DNA of 64,000 nucleotides from UBA6115 sp040776985 (GTDB lineage: Bacteria; Bacillota; Clostridia; Christensenellales; Aristaeellaceae): positions 1,186,618 through 1,250,617 of the forward strand of contig JAXGZL010000001.1 in assembly GCA_040776985.1 (NCBI GenBank), given 5' to 3'. Position numbers and translations under genes: made by a program. The notes beneath the pieces were generated by a model, which worked only from the letters and a program-made list of their open reading frames with translations, had not been told where the DNA came from and searched no databases. Shown here in pieces: positions 25,890 through 34,271 of this stretch; position 1 is the stretch's first letter; the number at the start of each line of letters is the position of its first letter.

Positions 25890-25919
25890 TTGACATATTA
25901 TTTTATTATGCAATAGTAT
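25890..25919 (+). promoter_or_regulatory. promoter of the sugar catabolic cluster
   Basis: TTGACA (25890-25895), 18-bp AT-only-rich spacer, TAGTAT (25914-25919), 43 bp before the dehydrogenase ATG. Confidence 0.6.
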
Positions 25920-25961
25920 TAGGGAGGGAAATAACAAAAATTATATAGAAAGGGGTATCCT

Positions 25962-27008
25962 ATGAAAGTTCTGGTGTTATCCGATCAATTTGTTAAAAAA
26001 GACATTGTTATGGATGTTTTGTCTGAAACAATTGGGAAAAAAGTGCCATTACAGTTTGATTCATGCGCCTTTGAATGGCCTCTGAAGCCTTTTGAACGCA
26101 ATGAAGAAATAGCTGAATATCAGGGTGATGAAAACGAAGTCATAGCCAAAATTGCTGATGCGGAATTGCTCGTTCTCCATGCGGCTCCGATTTCCGAATT
26201 GGTATTGTCTGCAGCAAAGCATCTGAAGGCCATTGCTGTTATCCGCGGTGGGCCAACCAACATCAATCTGCTGGCAGCAACGAAGCTGGGCATCCCGGTA
26301 TTCAACTCGCCTGGACGAAATGCCGTTGCTGTGGTTGAGTTCACAATAGGTTTGATCCTGGCTGAGTTGAAGAACATTGCGCGTGGACATATGAATCTTG
26401 TCAACAAAAGCTGGAGATACGACTATTATCTGTATGATAAATGCAATTTCGAATTGCCGGGAAAAGTCATAGGGTTGGTTGGGTTTGGCAACATCGCATA
26501 TCGGATCAGCACCATTCTTCAAGCTTTTGGCATGAAAGTGATCGCATATGACCCCTTTGTCCCTTCCGAAAGAATGAAAGAGTTTGGCGTCATGCCCGTT
26601 TCATTTGAAGAGTTGCTTCGGACATCTGATGTGGTTTCTGTCCATGCAAGGCTGACGAATGAGACAAGGCATATGTTCAATAAGGAAACATTCGGAAAAA
26701 TGAAGCCAACTGCTTTGTTCGTCAACACAGCTAGGGGTGGCTTGGTTAATTATGACGATTTGTTTGTCGCACTCCGCGACAAAACAATTGCATGTGCGGC
26801 ATTGGATGTTTTCGCCCAGGAACCGATTGATATGAACAGTCCTCTCCTGACGCTCGATAATGTCACATTGACGCCTCATATCGCAGGAGCCACCAAAGAC
26901 ACGGTTCACTATGGTTTGCGTGTCTTAGCTGAGGATTTAATCAGTTTTTTTGAGGGGGAGCCAGTTAAGCATTGCATGAATCCAGAAGTTCTGAAAGAAA
27001 AGACATGA
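25962..27008 (+). CDS. D-isomer-specific 2-hydroxyacid dehydrogenase
   Basis: 348 residues, NAD(P)-dependent oxidoreductase of the phosphoglycerate dehydrogenase family. The Rossmann motif GLVGFGNIAYRIS is at about residues 169-181. The catalytic Arg (NTARGGLVN), Glu (AQEPID) and His (LTPHIAGAT) are all visible. The substrate is unknown; the partners (FGGY kinase and class II aldolase) suggest a sugar acid or keto-sugar intermediate. Its stop overlaps the kinase ATG (ATGA). Confidence 0.88.
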   Translation: MKVLVLSDQFVKKDIVMDVLSETIGKKVPLQFDSCAFEWPLKPFERNEEIAEYQGDENEVIAKIADAELLVLHAAPISELVLSAAKHLKAIAVIRGGPTNINLLAATKLGIPVFNSPGRNAVAVVEFTIGLILAELKNIARGHMNLVNKSWRYDYYLYDKCNFELPGKVIGLVGFGNIAYRISTILQAFGMKVIAYDPFVPSERMKEFGVMPVSFEELLRTSDVVSVHARLTNETRHMFNKETFGKMKPTALFVNTARGGLVNYDDLFVALRDKTIACAALDVFAQEPIDMNSPLLTLDNVTLTPHIAGATKDTVHYGLRVLAEDLISFFEGEPVKHCMNPEVLKEKT

Positions 27009-28522
27009 AGTACTTGCTGGGAATTGATGTTGGGACAACCAACCTAAAGGCAACACTGTACAACTTGGAATTCCAACAGATTGCAGAATGCAGCGAAGAA
27101 TACCCCACCCACTATCCTCAAGCAGGCTGGGCTGAACAAGACTGCGATGATTGGTGGCAGGCTGCGGTTTCTGCAATGCGGAATATCACTCGTTCGATGA
27201 ACTCAACAACTGATCAAATCAAAGGCATATGTGTCAGTTCACAGGCGCCTGCCGTCCTTCCGCTTGATGCAGATGGGCGAGCCTTGCGAAGAGCATTGAT
27301 TTGGATGGATCGTCGTTCCGAGCCTCAATGTTCCCAGATATTGCAGACCATAGGTCAGCCTGTTTTCAGCCAGATTACAGGCAATCGGATCGACCCATAC
27401 TTCGCTCTTCCTAAGATATTGTGGTTTAAGCAAGAAGAACCAGACCTCTATGACAAGACATGGAAATTTCTTCAAGTCAATGGATATATCAATTTCAGGC
27501 TGACAGGGAAAGCTACATGTGATCGGGTACATGCGAGTTTGACTGGGCTGTATGATAGATCAAGTTCGAGTTGGTCATCTGAGATTTTGTCAGGTCTTTC
27601 GATTGACTTAATGCGCATGCCAGATATTTTTGACTCAACAGATGTTATTGGATTTGTTCGTGAAGAGGCAGCACGAGAAACCGGATTGAGCCAGGGCATT
27701 CCAGTGATTGCCGGCAATGTGGATGCATCATCAGCTGCTTTAGAGGCTGGAGTGATTGGTCAGGGAGATGCAGCAGAGATGACAGGCACATCGTCCTGTT
27801 TTATGCTGGGATGTGATGAATGGCCAGACAGCATTAACCTGGTGTCAATTCATCATGCTGTTAATGGTCATGACCTGTTGATTGGCCCAATAAGCTCAAC
27901 CGGCGCTTGTCTGAAGTGGTACAGGGATCAGTTTGGCGCTTGTGCTAGTGATGACCGGGCGGCATTCAATCGCAATCCATATGCGTACATGGATAAGATG
28001 GCTGAACAGTGCGATTCTTCAGGAAAACTCTTGTTCCTTCCGTATATGGCTGGAGAACGGGCGCCGTTATGGAATACTCATGCCCGAGGGGTGCTTTTTG
28101 GACTCAATCACAGTACAACGAGAAACCAAATAATCCGTTCAATCCTGGAGGGATCGGGTTTCGCACTGAAACATACCGTGATTGAAGCGGAAAAGTCAGG
28201 CCAGTATGTTCAATCAATCAGTTCTGTTGGTGGCGGAAGCAACAGCAGGATTTGGCTGCAGATCAAAGCGAATATTCTTGGTATACCTGTTCATACGCTT
28301 CAGCACTCATCCAGCGGCGCTTTTGGGAACGCTTTGTTGGCTGGATATGGTGTCGGTTTGATAGATGATATTAGGGATATTGTTCAACAGAAAATCCATG
28401 TTCGTGAAACGTTCTATCCACAAACTGACGAAGTTCGACGATACCAAAAACTTTACACTATCTTCAGGAATATCTATGAGCACATCAGTCCTGATTTTAC
28501 TGATTTAGCTTCGGTGGAATAA
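27005..28522 (+). CDS. FGGY-family carbohydrate kinase (xylulokinase-like)
   Basis: 505 residues. The N-terminal phosphate loop YLLGIDVGTTNLKATLYN and the C-terminal SISSVGGGSNSRIWLQIKAN are the family ATP-binding elements. ALIWMDRRSE is the typical sugar-proximal segment. The enzyme phosphorylates a keto-sugar or polyol with ATP. The start overlaps the dehydrogenase stop, so the two genes are coupled; the aldolase gene follows 40 bases later. Confidence 0.88.
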   Translation: MKYLLGIDVGTTNLKATLYNLEFQQIAECSEEYPTHYPQAGWAEQDCDDWWQAAVSAMRNITRSMNSTTDQIKGICVSSQAPAVLPLDADGRALRRALIWMDRRSEPQCSQILQTIGQPVFSQITGNRIDPYFALPKILWFKQEEPDLYDKTWKFLQVNGYINFRLTGKATCDRVHASLTGLYDRSSSSWSSEILSGLSIDLMRMPDIFDSTDVIGFVREEAARETGLSQGIPVIAGNVDASSAALEAGVIGQGDAAEMTGTSSCFMLGCDEWPDSINLVSIHHAVNGHDLLIGPISSTGACLKWYRDQFGACASDDRAAFNRNPYAYMDKMAEQCDSSGKLLFLPYMAGERAPLWNTHARGVLFGLNHSTTRNQIIRSILEGSGFALKHTVIEAEKSGQYVQSISSVGGGSNSRIWLQIKANILGIPVHTLQHSSSGAFGNALLAGYGVGLIDDIRDIVQQKIHVRETFYPQTDEVRRYQKLYTIFRNIYEHISPDFTDLASVE

Positions 28523-28562
28523 CTCAGAAGGAAACGTTATTATAATACATGAGGTGAAGAAA

Positions 28563-29303
28563 ATGATTGAACAACAAAACCCATTCATGACTGACGAAGA
28601 AATCGAAGACAAACTGAAAGAAACCATTTGCGAGATTGGGAGGTTGCTTTTCACTCGGGGCATGGTTGCGTCAAACGATGGCAACATTTCATGCCGAACT
28701 CCGGATGGCAATGTTCTTGTTACTCCAACCGGTGTCAGCAAAGGTGCAATGAGCCCGGATATGATCTTGAAATGCGATATGAGCGGCAATGTGCTGTCAG
28801 GACGCTGGAAGAAGACTTCTGAACTGCCTATGCACTTACGCGCCTATGCTGAACGCCCTGACATTCAGGCAGTGGTACATGCGCATCCACCGACAGCTAC
28901 AGGATTTGCCTGTGCAGGGGAACCTTTGGATGATTATGTTGCGACAGAAGCAGTCTATGCATTGGGTTGCGTTCCGGTTGCTCCTTATGGCACGCCATCG
29001 ACATCAGAAGTGCCGGATTCTATTGGCCCCTTGCTGGCTGACTATGATGCAATCATGCTTGAATTTCATGGTGTTCTTGCGGTTGGCGCGGACTTGATGG
29101 CTGCATACTATTTGATGGAGTCAGTTGAGCAATATGCGAAAATTTGCCTGATAGTTCGGCAAATTGCTCCAAAGCGCATGATGCCAAGAGAGATGATCGA
29201 AAAATTCTTAGATATTAGGAAGAAGGCAAACGTACCTGGCAAGCATCCAGGATTCCGGAAACTGCCGCGCTATCCTTCAGGCTACTGGTACCTGGATGAT
29301 TGA
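28563..29303 (+). CDS. class II aldolase/adducin family protein (FucA-like)
   Basis: 246 residues, zinc aldolase that splits a sugar 1-phosphate into dihydroxyacetone phosphate and an aldehyde, or a related epimerase. SNDGNISCR, TPTGVSKG, SELPMHLRAY (Glu/His), VVHAHPPTAT (two metal His) and LEFHGVLAVG (third His) are the family active-site segments. ATG 28563 is preceded by GAGGTGA. As the third gene in the cluster it likely acts on the product of the kinase. Confidence 0.87.
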   Translation: MIEQQNPFMTDEEIEDKLKETICEIGRLLFTRGMVASNDGNISCRTPDGNVLVTPTGVSKGAMSPDMILKCDMSGNVLSGRWKKTSELPMHLRAYAERPDIQAVVHAHPPTATGFACAGEPLDDYVATEAVYALGCVPVAPYGTPSTSEVPDSIGPLLADYDAIMLEFHGVLAVGADLMAAYYLMESVEQYAKICLIVRQIAPKRMMPREMIEKFLDIRKKANVPGKHPGFRKLPRYPSGYWYLDD

Positions 29304-29339
29304 GCATATCTAACGAGCAACTTGTCAGAGCCGTTACTC

Positions 29340-30836
29340 TTATCTCGATTGTGTTGATGCATCGTCAGCACTATGCCAGAAAGGCTTGATCCAATGCGAT
29401 AACTGCTTAAAAACAGGATAAAGCTGCTGATATATTGCGTGACGTTGCATATCAGGTTCATATGAGTTTTGGGAGGGAACACTAAGCAATGCGTAATCAT
29501 CGCTGTGCCCCAAAGCATGGGCCATAGTGTTTGCCATCCCAAGAATGCCAAGCTCCTCATATTCTGGCCGTATGATGGGTACACCCATACAGTCCGCGAT
29601 CATTTGGCAGAGAACTTTGCTTCTTGATGCACCGCCTCCAACAATAATTTGATCAAAATGACCTGGCAAATTCCGGTAACAGTCCAGCATAGAGAAAGCA
29701 ACCCCCTCGTATGCTGCGCGCGCGAGATGGTTGCGCGTGTGGTTTGCCATTAAACCAAAGAAACCTCCACTGGCAAAGGGATTGTTGAAAGGCGCCCGTT
29801 CACCATAGAGATAAGGATGGAAGAAGAGGTGCTCACTTCCTGCTGGGACTGATTCAATGCGCGCTTCGATGGTGTGATAAGCTTCATCACAGAAAATTTC
29901 TCTCCGCACCCAGTCAAGGGCTGATGCCCCGCTTGAAGTGGCCATGAAGCGAAGAATATTTCCATCAGAAATGTGCCGTAGAGCACCGCCGCTTTGAAGG
30001 GGATCTGTCAGATCGGAAGATCTGAGGATCACCTCATTACATAATGTTGTGCCAATAATAGTACAAGCATCACCGGGTTTGTAGACACCCATTCCCATTG
30101 CGACCGCAGCGACATCGATTGAGCCTGCGATGACAGGAATTCCTGCTGGAATTCCTGTTTGTGATGCAGCCTCTGTAGTCACCTCACCGATGATTGTGCT
30201 AGAGGATACAGGGGAAGGGAATTTATCTTGCAATGAATCTAACCCCATAGAAACCAATAATTTATTTACAAAGGTTCCTTTGCGCACATCCATCAGCGCA
30301 ATAGATGCGTCTGAGAAATCAGAGCCTGCGACACCGGTCAACTTGTAGTTTATCCAATCTTTGCAATGAAGTATTTTATATGTGTTCTTGACCTGGTCAG
30401 GATGATTTGCCATCTGCCACAAGAGGATCATTGGCATTGATCCTGGAAATAGTGGGGTGACAAAGTTATCTCGACATATTCTTGTAATGCTTTCATTGGA
30501 CAGCAGTTCAAGGGCTTTTGCCCGTGTGTCATTCCATAAAATTGAGGGACCAACTGGTTTGCCAGCAACATCGATTGGCCAATAACCATCGCCCTGACCT
30601 GCAACCCCGATTGCAGCGATTTGGCTGATCTTGTCTGGGTGTTGCAAACTTAACTGATTCAGCAGAGCTGCGAGCTTTTGCCATAATTCCATCATGTCAA
30701 TTTCAGACCAGCCACGGTGCGCTTGTTTGATTTGAACCGGACATGATGCAAGCCCAACCAATCGACCATTCTGATCCACAAGCCCAGCTTTGATTTTTGT
30801 GGTGCCTGCATCAATTCCCAGGTAGTATGTACTCAT
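29340..30836 (-). CDS. FGGY-family carbohydrate kinase (second, divergent type)
   Basis: 498 residues. YYLGIDAGTTKIKAGLVDQN opens the fold; GVAGQGDGYWPIDVAGKPVG and SILWNDTRA resemble L-xylulokinase or polyol kinases more than the upstream kinase. IIVGGGASRSKVLCQMIAD is the C-terminal nucleotide-binding element. ATG 30836 has GGAGGAA 8 bases upstream. The gene converges on the aldolase cluster with 36 bases between stops, and may provide a second entry sugar. Confidence 0.87.
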   Translation of the reverse strand: MSTYYLGIDAGTTKIKAGLVDQNGRLVGLASCPVQIKQAHRGWSEIDMMELWQKLAALLNQLSLQHPDKISQIAAIGVAGQGDGYWPIDVAGKPVGPSILWNDTRAKALELLSNESITRICRDNFVTPLFPGSMPMILLWQMANHPDQVKNTYKILHCKDWINYKLTGVAGSDFSDASIALMDVRKGTFVNKLLVSMGLDSLQDKFPSPVSSSTIIGEVTTEAASQTGIPAGIPVIAGSIDVAAVAMGMGVYKPGDACTIIGTTLCNEVILRSSDLTDPLQSGGALRHISDGNILRFMATSSGASALDWVRREIFCDEAYHTIEARIESVPAGSEHLFFHPYLYGERAPFNNPFASGGFFGLMANHTRNHLARAAYEGVAFSMLDCYRNLPGHFDQIIVGGGASRSKVLCQMIADCMGVPIIRPEYEELGILGMANTMAHALGHSDDYALLSVPSQNSYEPDMQRHAIYQQLYPVFKQLSHWIKPFWHSADDASTQSR

Positions 30837-31359
30837 TGTCAGTATTCCTCCGCAGTGCATGATTGATGTGTCACTTGATTGAAACATTGCATCTTTAATC
30901 GAATTAAACAAATGATTCTGATCGCGACAGGATGCGACATAACTTGGAAATTGCATCGGATCCTATGAATCATGTATGAGAAGTACATAACTTAAGCAAG
31001 GATAGGGGCTCATTTTCAAGAGGTGTCTTATACTTCACCAATTCTCAGCATATCAACCGATGCATTTAGAAGTGCAAGGGCAATAACTGTTTTTATTGTA
31101 AAGTCAAAGCAAAACAATGTCAATTCCAATCAAACATGATGATTCGGGCTCGATTGATTTAATGCAGCCAGAATTCCTCGGCAGTTTGTTAAGTGAGGCA
31201 AAATAGTCCCCCAAGAAAACCTGTAGACTCCAAAATCACATCGATTCCATCAAAGCTGATTAGCCTATCATAGTCGCTTGAAGTCTTGCAGTCCTTGAAA
31301 CAGTGGATGCAGTCGAGTAGAATTACAGCAAGGAATGCAATTGTCATAGAATGGCTGAT
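30837..31359. other. intergenic region, no gene seen
   Basis: About 520 bp between the divergent FGGY kinase and response regulator genes. It is AT-rich near the kinase and presumably holds its promoter, but no convincing -35/-10 pair was found. No RNA structure recognised. Confidence 0.5.
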
Positions 31360-31393
31360 ATTAAAGGCAGATTAAAGGTCAGCGATGGAGAAT
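31360..31393 (+). promoter_or_regulatory. tandem ATTAAAGG operator before the two-component system
   Basis: Direct repeats ATTAAAGG at 31360-31367 and 31371-31378 (11-bp period), followed 9 bp later by a weak -10 GAGAAT (31388-31393). The same tandem repeat occurs at 34119 and 37716, so this is probably the autoregulatory site of the response regulator. Confidence 0.68.
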
Positions 31394-31438
31394 GACAGCG
31401 CAGGCACCCCTTCAAACGCTTTTGGAAAGGAGAGTCGC

Positions 31439-32134
31439 ATGAAAATCCTGTATGTGGAAGATGAAGTGTACATGGCCCGGGCGGTCGCCCAGGTCCTGAG
31501 AAAGAACAACTACAGCGTCGACCTTGCGTATGACGGCGAAACCGGCCTTGAGCTTGCCGCGTCCGGCGTGTACGACATCGTGATCCTTGACGTCATGCTT
31601 CCCAAACGGGATGGCATCGGCGTGCTGAAGGAAATGCGCGGGCAGGGAGTATCGACGCCTGTCATCCTGCTGACCGCCAAAGGCGAGCTCGAGGATAAAG
31701 TCAAAGGGCTGGACAGCGGCGCGGACGATTACCTGGCCAAGCCTTTCCAGACCGAGGAACTGATGGCAAGGCTCCGCGCACTGGGGCGGCGCAAGGAACT
31801 GATCGTCACAAACGACACACTTGTCTACGGTGACGTGGAACTGAACTACAATGCTCTTGACCTGAGCGGAAACGACCAAACCTTCCACCTGACGCTCAAG
31901 GAAAGTCAATTACTGGAACTACTCATCCTGAACAAGGGCCACGCGATCCCCACCGACACGATCATCGAAAAGCTGTGGGGCTGGGATTCGGACACCGAGG
32001 ACAGCCACGTCCAGGTCCAAGTCGCTTTTCTGAGAAAAAAGCTGTCACTGCTCTCAAAATGCGTGCGGATCAAAACGATACGCGGCGTCGGGTACATGCT
32101 ATCGATGGAGGGGGAGGGAGACGCCGGTGTTTAG
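31439..32134 (+). CDS. OmpR/PhoB-family response regulator
   Basis: 231 residues. The receiver domain is residues 1-118 with phosphoacceptor Asp51 in IVILDVMLP, the acidic pair in YVEDE, and Lys in DYLAKPF. The winged-helix DNA-binding domain is residues 130-225 (LTLKESQLLELL ... VQVQVAFLRKKL ... IRGVGYML). ATG 31439 has GGAAAGGAG 7 bases upstream. It overlaps the kinase start by 8 bp. The likely binding sequence is the tandem ATTAAAGG found at three promoters in this section. Confidence 0.92.
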   Translation: MKILYVEDEVYMARAVAQVLRKNNYSVDLAYDGETGLELAASGVYDIVILDVMLPKRDGIGVLKEMRGQGVSTPVILLTAKGELEDKVKGLDSGADDYLAKPFQTEELMARLRALGRRKELIVTNDTLVYGDVELNYNALDLSGNDQTFHLTLKESQLLELLILNKGHAIPTDTIIEKLWGWDSDTEDSHVQVQVAFLRKKLSLLSKCVRIKTIRGVGYMLSMEGEGDAGV

Positions 32135-33413
32135 GAAGCTGCGCAACAGCATGATGCTGTTCAACATGCTGACCGTCTCGCTAGTCATGCTTGCTGCCTT
32201 CTCCATCATCTACCTGGTGACACAACAGAATATCCAGCGTGAGAACAACCAGCGGCTTCAGGCTGTATCCGGCATGTTCTTCTTCCCCAACAGGACGCTG
32301 CCCGATGCTGCCGCGGGCCTGGAGAATATCCGGCCTGCCTCAGGCGAGCGGTTTTCCGTTGAGTACGGCGTTTCCTTTGTCTTATTTGTCAAGGACGGCA
32401 AACTAGAGAATGTCAACAGCCAGTTGGACCTGGCCGACAGCGTCTACGTAAAGGCATTTGACATGGCGGGAACGGCACGGAGCGGGGAAATGACACTGGA
32501 AGGGCGGAAGTGGCTGTTCAGGACTATGGAAGCACCCCGGCAAGCCGGGGACATCCCGAACTTGCCGTATGAGTTTGCCGATACGCGGATCGTGTTTTTG
32601 GACGTTACCCACAGCGTCAGGATCATGCAGTCACTCCTGATGACGCTTGGCATCGTAGGGTTTGCGGTCCTGTTCGCGCTGTTCTTCATATCCTATCGAT
32701 TCGCGGCCCGGGCGGTCCAGCCGATCGAGGAAAACTACAATAAGCAAAAGCAATTCATCACCGATGCCTCGCACGAGTTCAGGACGCCCCTGGCCGTGAT
32801 CGGCGCGAACGTTGACGCGATCACCGCCAGCGGCGAAGAGACCGTCGACAGCCAGAAAGAATGGTTCGGATATATCCGTTTCGAACTGAAACGCACAGGG
32901 AAGCTTGTAGACGATATGCTCTATCTGGCTAAGTCCGAACAGGTCAAAGGCGAAGACAGCCTGTCCTTTGATCTCTCGGCTGTCTGCGAAACGGCCTGCG
33001 CATCCATGGAAGCTGTGCTGTACGAAAGCGGCAAGACGATGCGGACAGACATCGCAAAAGGCATCAGCGTGACCGCTGACAGCGGGAAAATCACCGGGGT
33101 GCTATACATCCTCCTCGACAACGCGGGCAAATACACCCCGGAGGGCGGCAATATCACGGTCAGACTAAGCGCTGAAAATGAGAAGGCTGTGCTGCGCGTC
33201 ATCAATACCGGCGAGGAGATCCCAGCAGACGACCTGCCCAGGATCTTCGACAGGTTCTACCGGTCGGATGCTTCCCGGTCCACAGAGACAGGCGGCTCCG
33301 GTCTTGGCCTGTCCATTGCTAAAACGATTGTCGAGCATTCCGGAGGCACGATATCCGCCCAAAGCGGAGGCGGCATCACCACGTTCACAGTCATGCTGCG
33401 CATGACAAAATAA
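32127..33413 (+). CDS. sensor histidine kinase
   Basis: 428 residues from GTG. Transmembrane helices at about 12-31 and 168-190 enclose an extracytoplasmic sensor of about 135 residues. The H-box is ITDASHEFRTP with phospho-His216. The N-box (LYILLDNAGKYTPEG), G1 (INTGEEIP) and G2 (GGSGLGLSIA) ATPase motifs complete a functional kinase. The signal is unknown; control of efflux and alarmone genes suggests an envelope-active compound. Confidence 0.92.
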   Translation: MFRKLRNSMMLFNMLTVSLVMLAAFSIIYLVTQQNIQRENNQRLQAVSGMFFFPNRTLPDAAAGLENIRPASGERFSVEYGVSFVLFVKDGKLENVNSQLDLADSVYVKAFDMAGTARSGEMTLEGRKWLFRTMEAPRQAGDIPNLPYEFADTRIVFLDVTHSVRIMQSLLMTLGIVGFAVLFALFFISYRFAARAVQPIEENYNKQKQFITDASHEFRTPLAVIGANVDAITASGEETVDSQKEWFGYIRFELKRTGKLVDDMLYLAKSEQVKGEDSLSFDLSAVCETACASMEAVLYESGKTMRTDIAKGISVTADSGKITGVLYILLDNAGKYTPEGGNITVRLSAENEKAVLRVINTGEEIPADDLPRIFDRFYRSDASRSTETGGSGLGLSIAKTIVEHSGGTISAQSGGGITTFTVMLRMTK

Positions 33414-33472
33414 ACAGCGGGAGCATAGCGGACCGAACAGTCCAGATGCCCAATAAGGGAGGTGGGTTCTTT

Positions 33473-34123
33473 TTGGATACCGACGAATCTTTTTATGGAG
33501 AGCATCTGACCGTGCTGAGACTGGTTGAGGACTCGTTCCTGAAGAGGCTGAAGGACCTGGAACAGGCTTTCAACAATGAGAAGAAACGCTTTCCTGTCGA
33601 GCATTACAAAAGCAGGATAAAAAGCGCGGGAAGCGCCAGAGCAAAGCTTGAACGGCTCGGGCTTCCTGTCACATTGGAATCAGCCAAAGACAATCTTTGC
33701 GATTTGGTGGGGTTCCGGCTGGTCTGCAGGTTCTTCTTTGAGGTCTATGAGGCGGTTTCACTGCTCCAGGAAATGGAGGGGGTGCAGGTCATCCGCATCA
33801 AGGACTACGTCAAGTCGCCCAAGTCAAACGGCTACAGGTGCGTCCACCTCATCCTGGGCATACCGGTACAGACAGGCGGAGTAGCCGCAGTGCAAACCGT
33901 TGAGGTGCAGATCCGGACGATCGCGATGGATTTCTGGGCGAGCCTTGAGCATGAGCTGAAATACAAAAAGTATGTGCCGGACGCAAAGATGATGTCGGAA
34001 GAACTCAAGCGATGCGCCAATGAGACCATCTCAGTGGATTTGAAAATGCAGACAATCTACGAGTGGCTCAACCAGTCGCGGGACACTAACAGGGCTGGAG
34101 AAGCGCAATGGTTTTCCGATTAA
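33473..34123 (+). CDS. small alarmone synthetase (RelA/SpoT domain only)
   Basis: 216 residues that would make (p)ppGpp or a related alarmone from ATP and GDP/GTP. Synthetase segments are VEHYKSRIKSAGSARAKLER, DLVGFRLVCRFF, KDYVKSPKSNGYRCVHL and TVEVQIRTIAMDFWASLEHE. No hydrolase, TGS or ACT domain is present. The TTG at 33473 is preferred because GGGAGGTGG lies 6-9 bases before it, while the in-frame ATG at 33446 lacks a site. The gene lies 59 bases after the kinase gene and ends in the operator before the efflux operon, so alarmone synthesis appears part of this stress response. Confidence 0.88.
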   Translation: MDTDESFYGEHLTVLRLVEDSFLKRLKDLEQAFNNEKKRFPVEHYKSRIKSAGSARAKLERLGLPVTLESAKDNLCDLVGFRLVCRFFFEVYEAVSLLQEMEGVQVIRIKDYVKSPKSNGYRCVHLILGIPVQTGGVAAVQTVEVQIRTIAMDFWASLEHELKYKKYVPDAKMMSEELKRCANETISVDLKMQTIYEWLNQSRDTNRAGEAQWFSD

Positions 34124-34151
34124 AGGTTCATTAAAGGACGGCCGCTACAAT
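34119..34151 (+). promoter_or_regulatory. tandem ATTAAAGG operator and promoter of the efflux operon
   Basis: ATTAAAGG at 34119-34126 and 34130-34137 (11-bp period), then 8 bp and a -10 TACAAT (34146-34151). The repeats take the place of the -35 element, as in activated PhoB-type promoters. The site overlaps the stop codon of the alarmone synthetase gene. Confidence 0.75.
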
Positions 34152-34271
34152 ACAGATGCAGGCTGCCTGAATGCGGGATGGCCATCGAGGTTTGAGAGAC
34201 TTAACTCTTGCGGCAGGGAGCTGCATGGAATCGACCCGGCAAATGCACGGATCACGGAGGGAGAACTGGAA

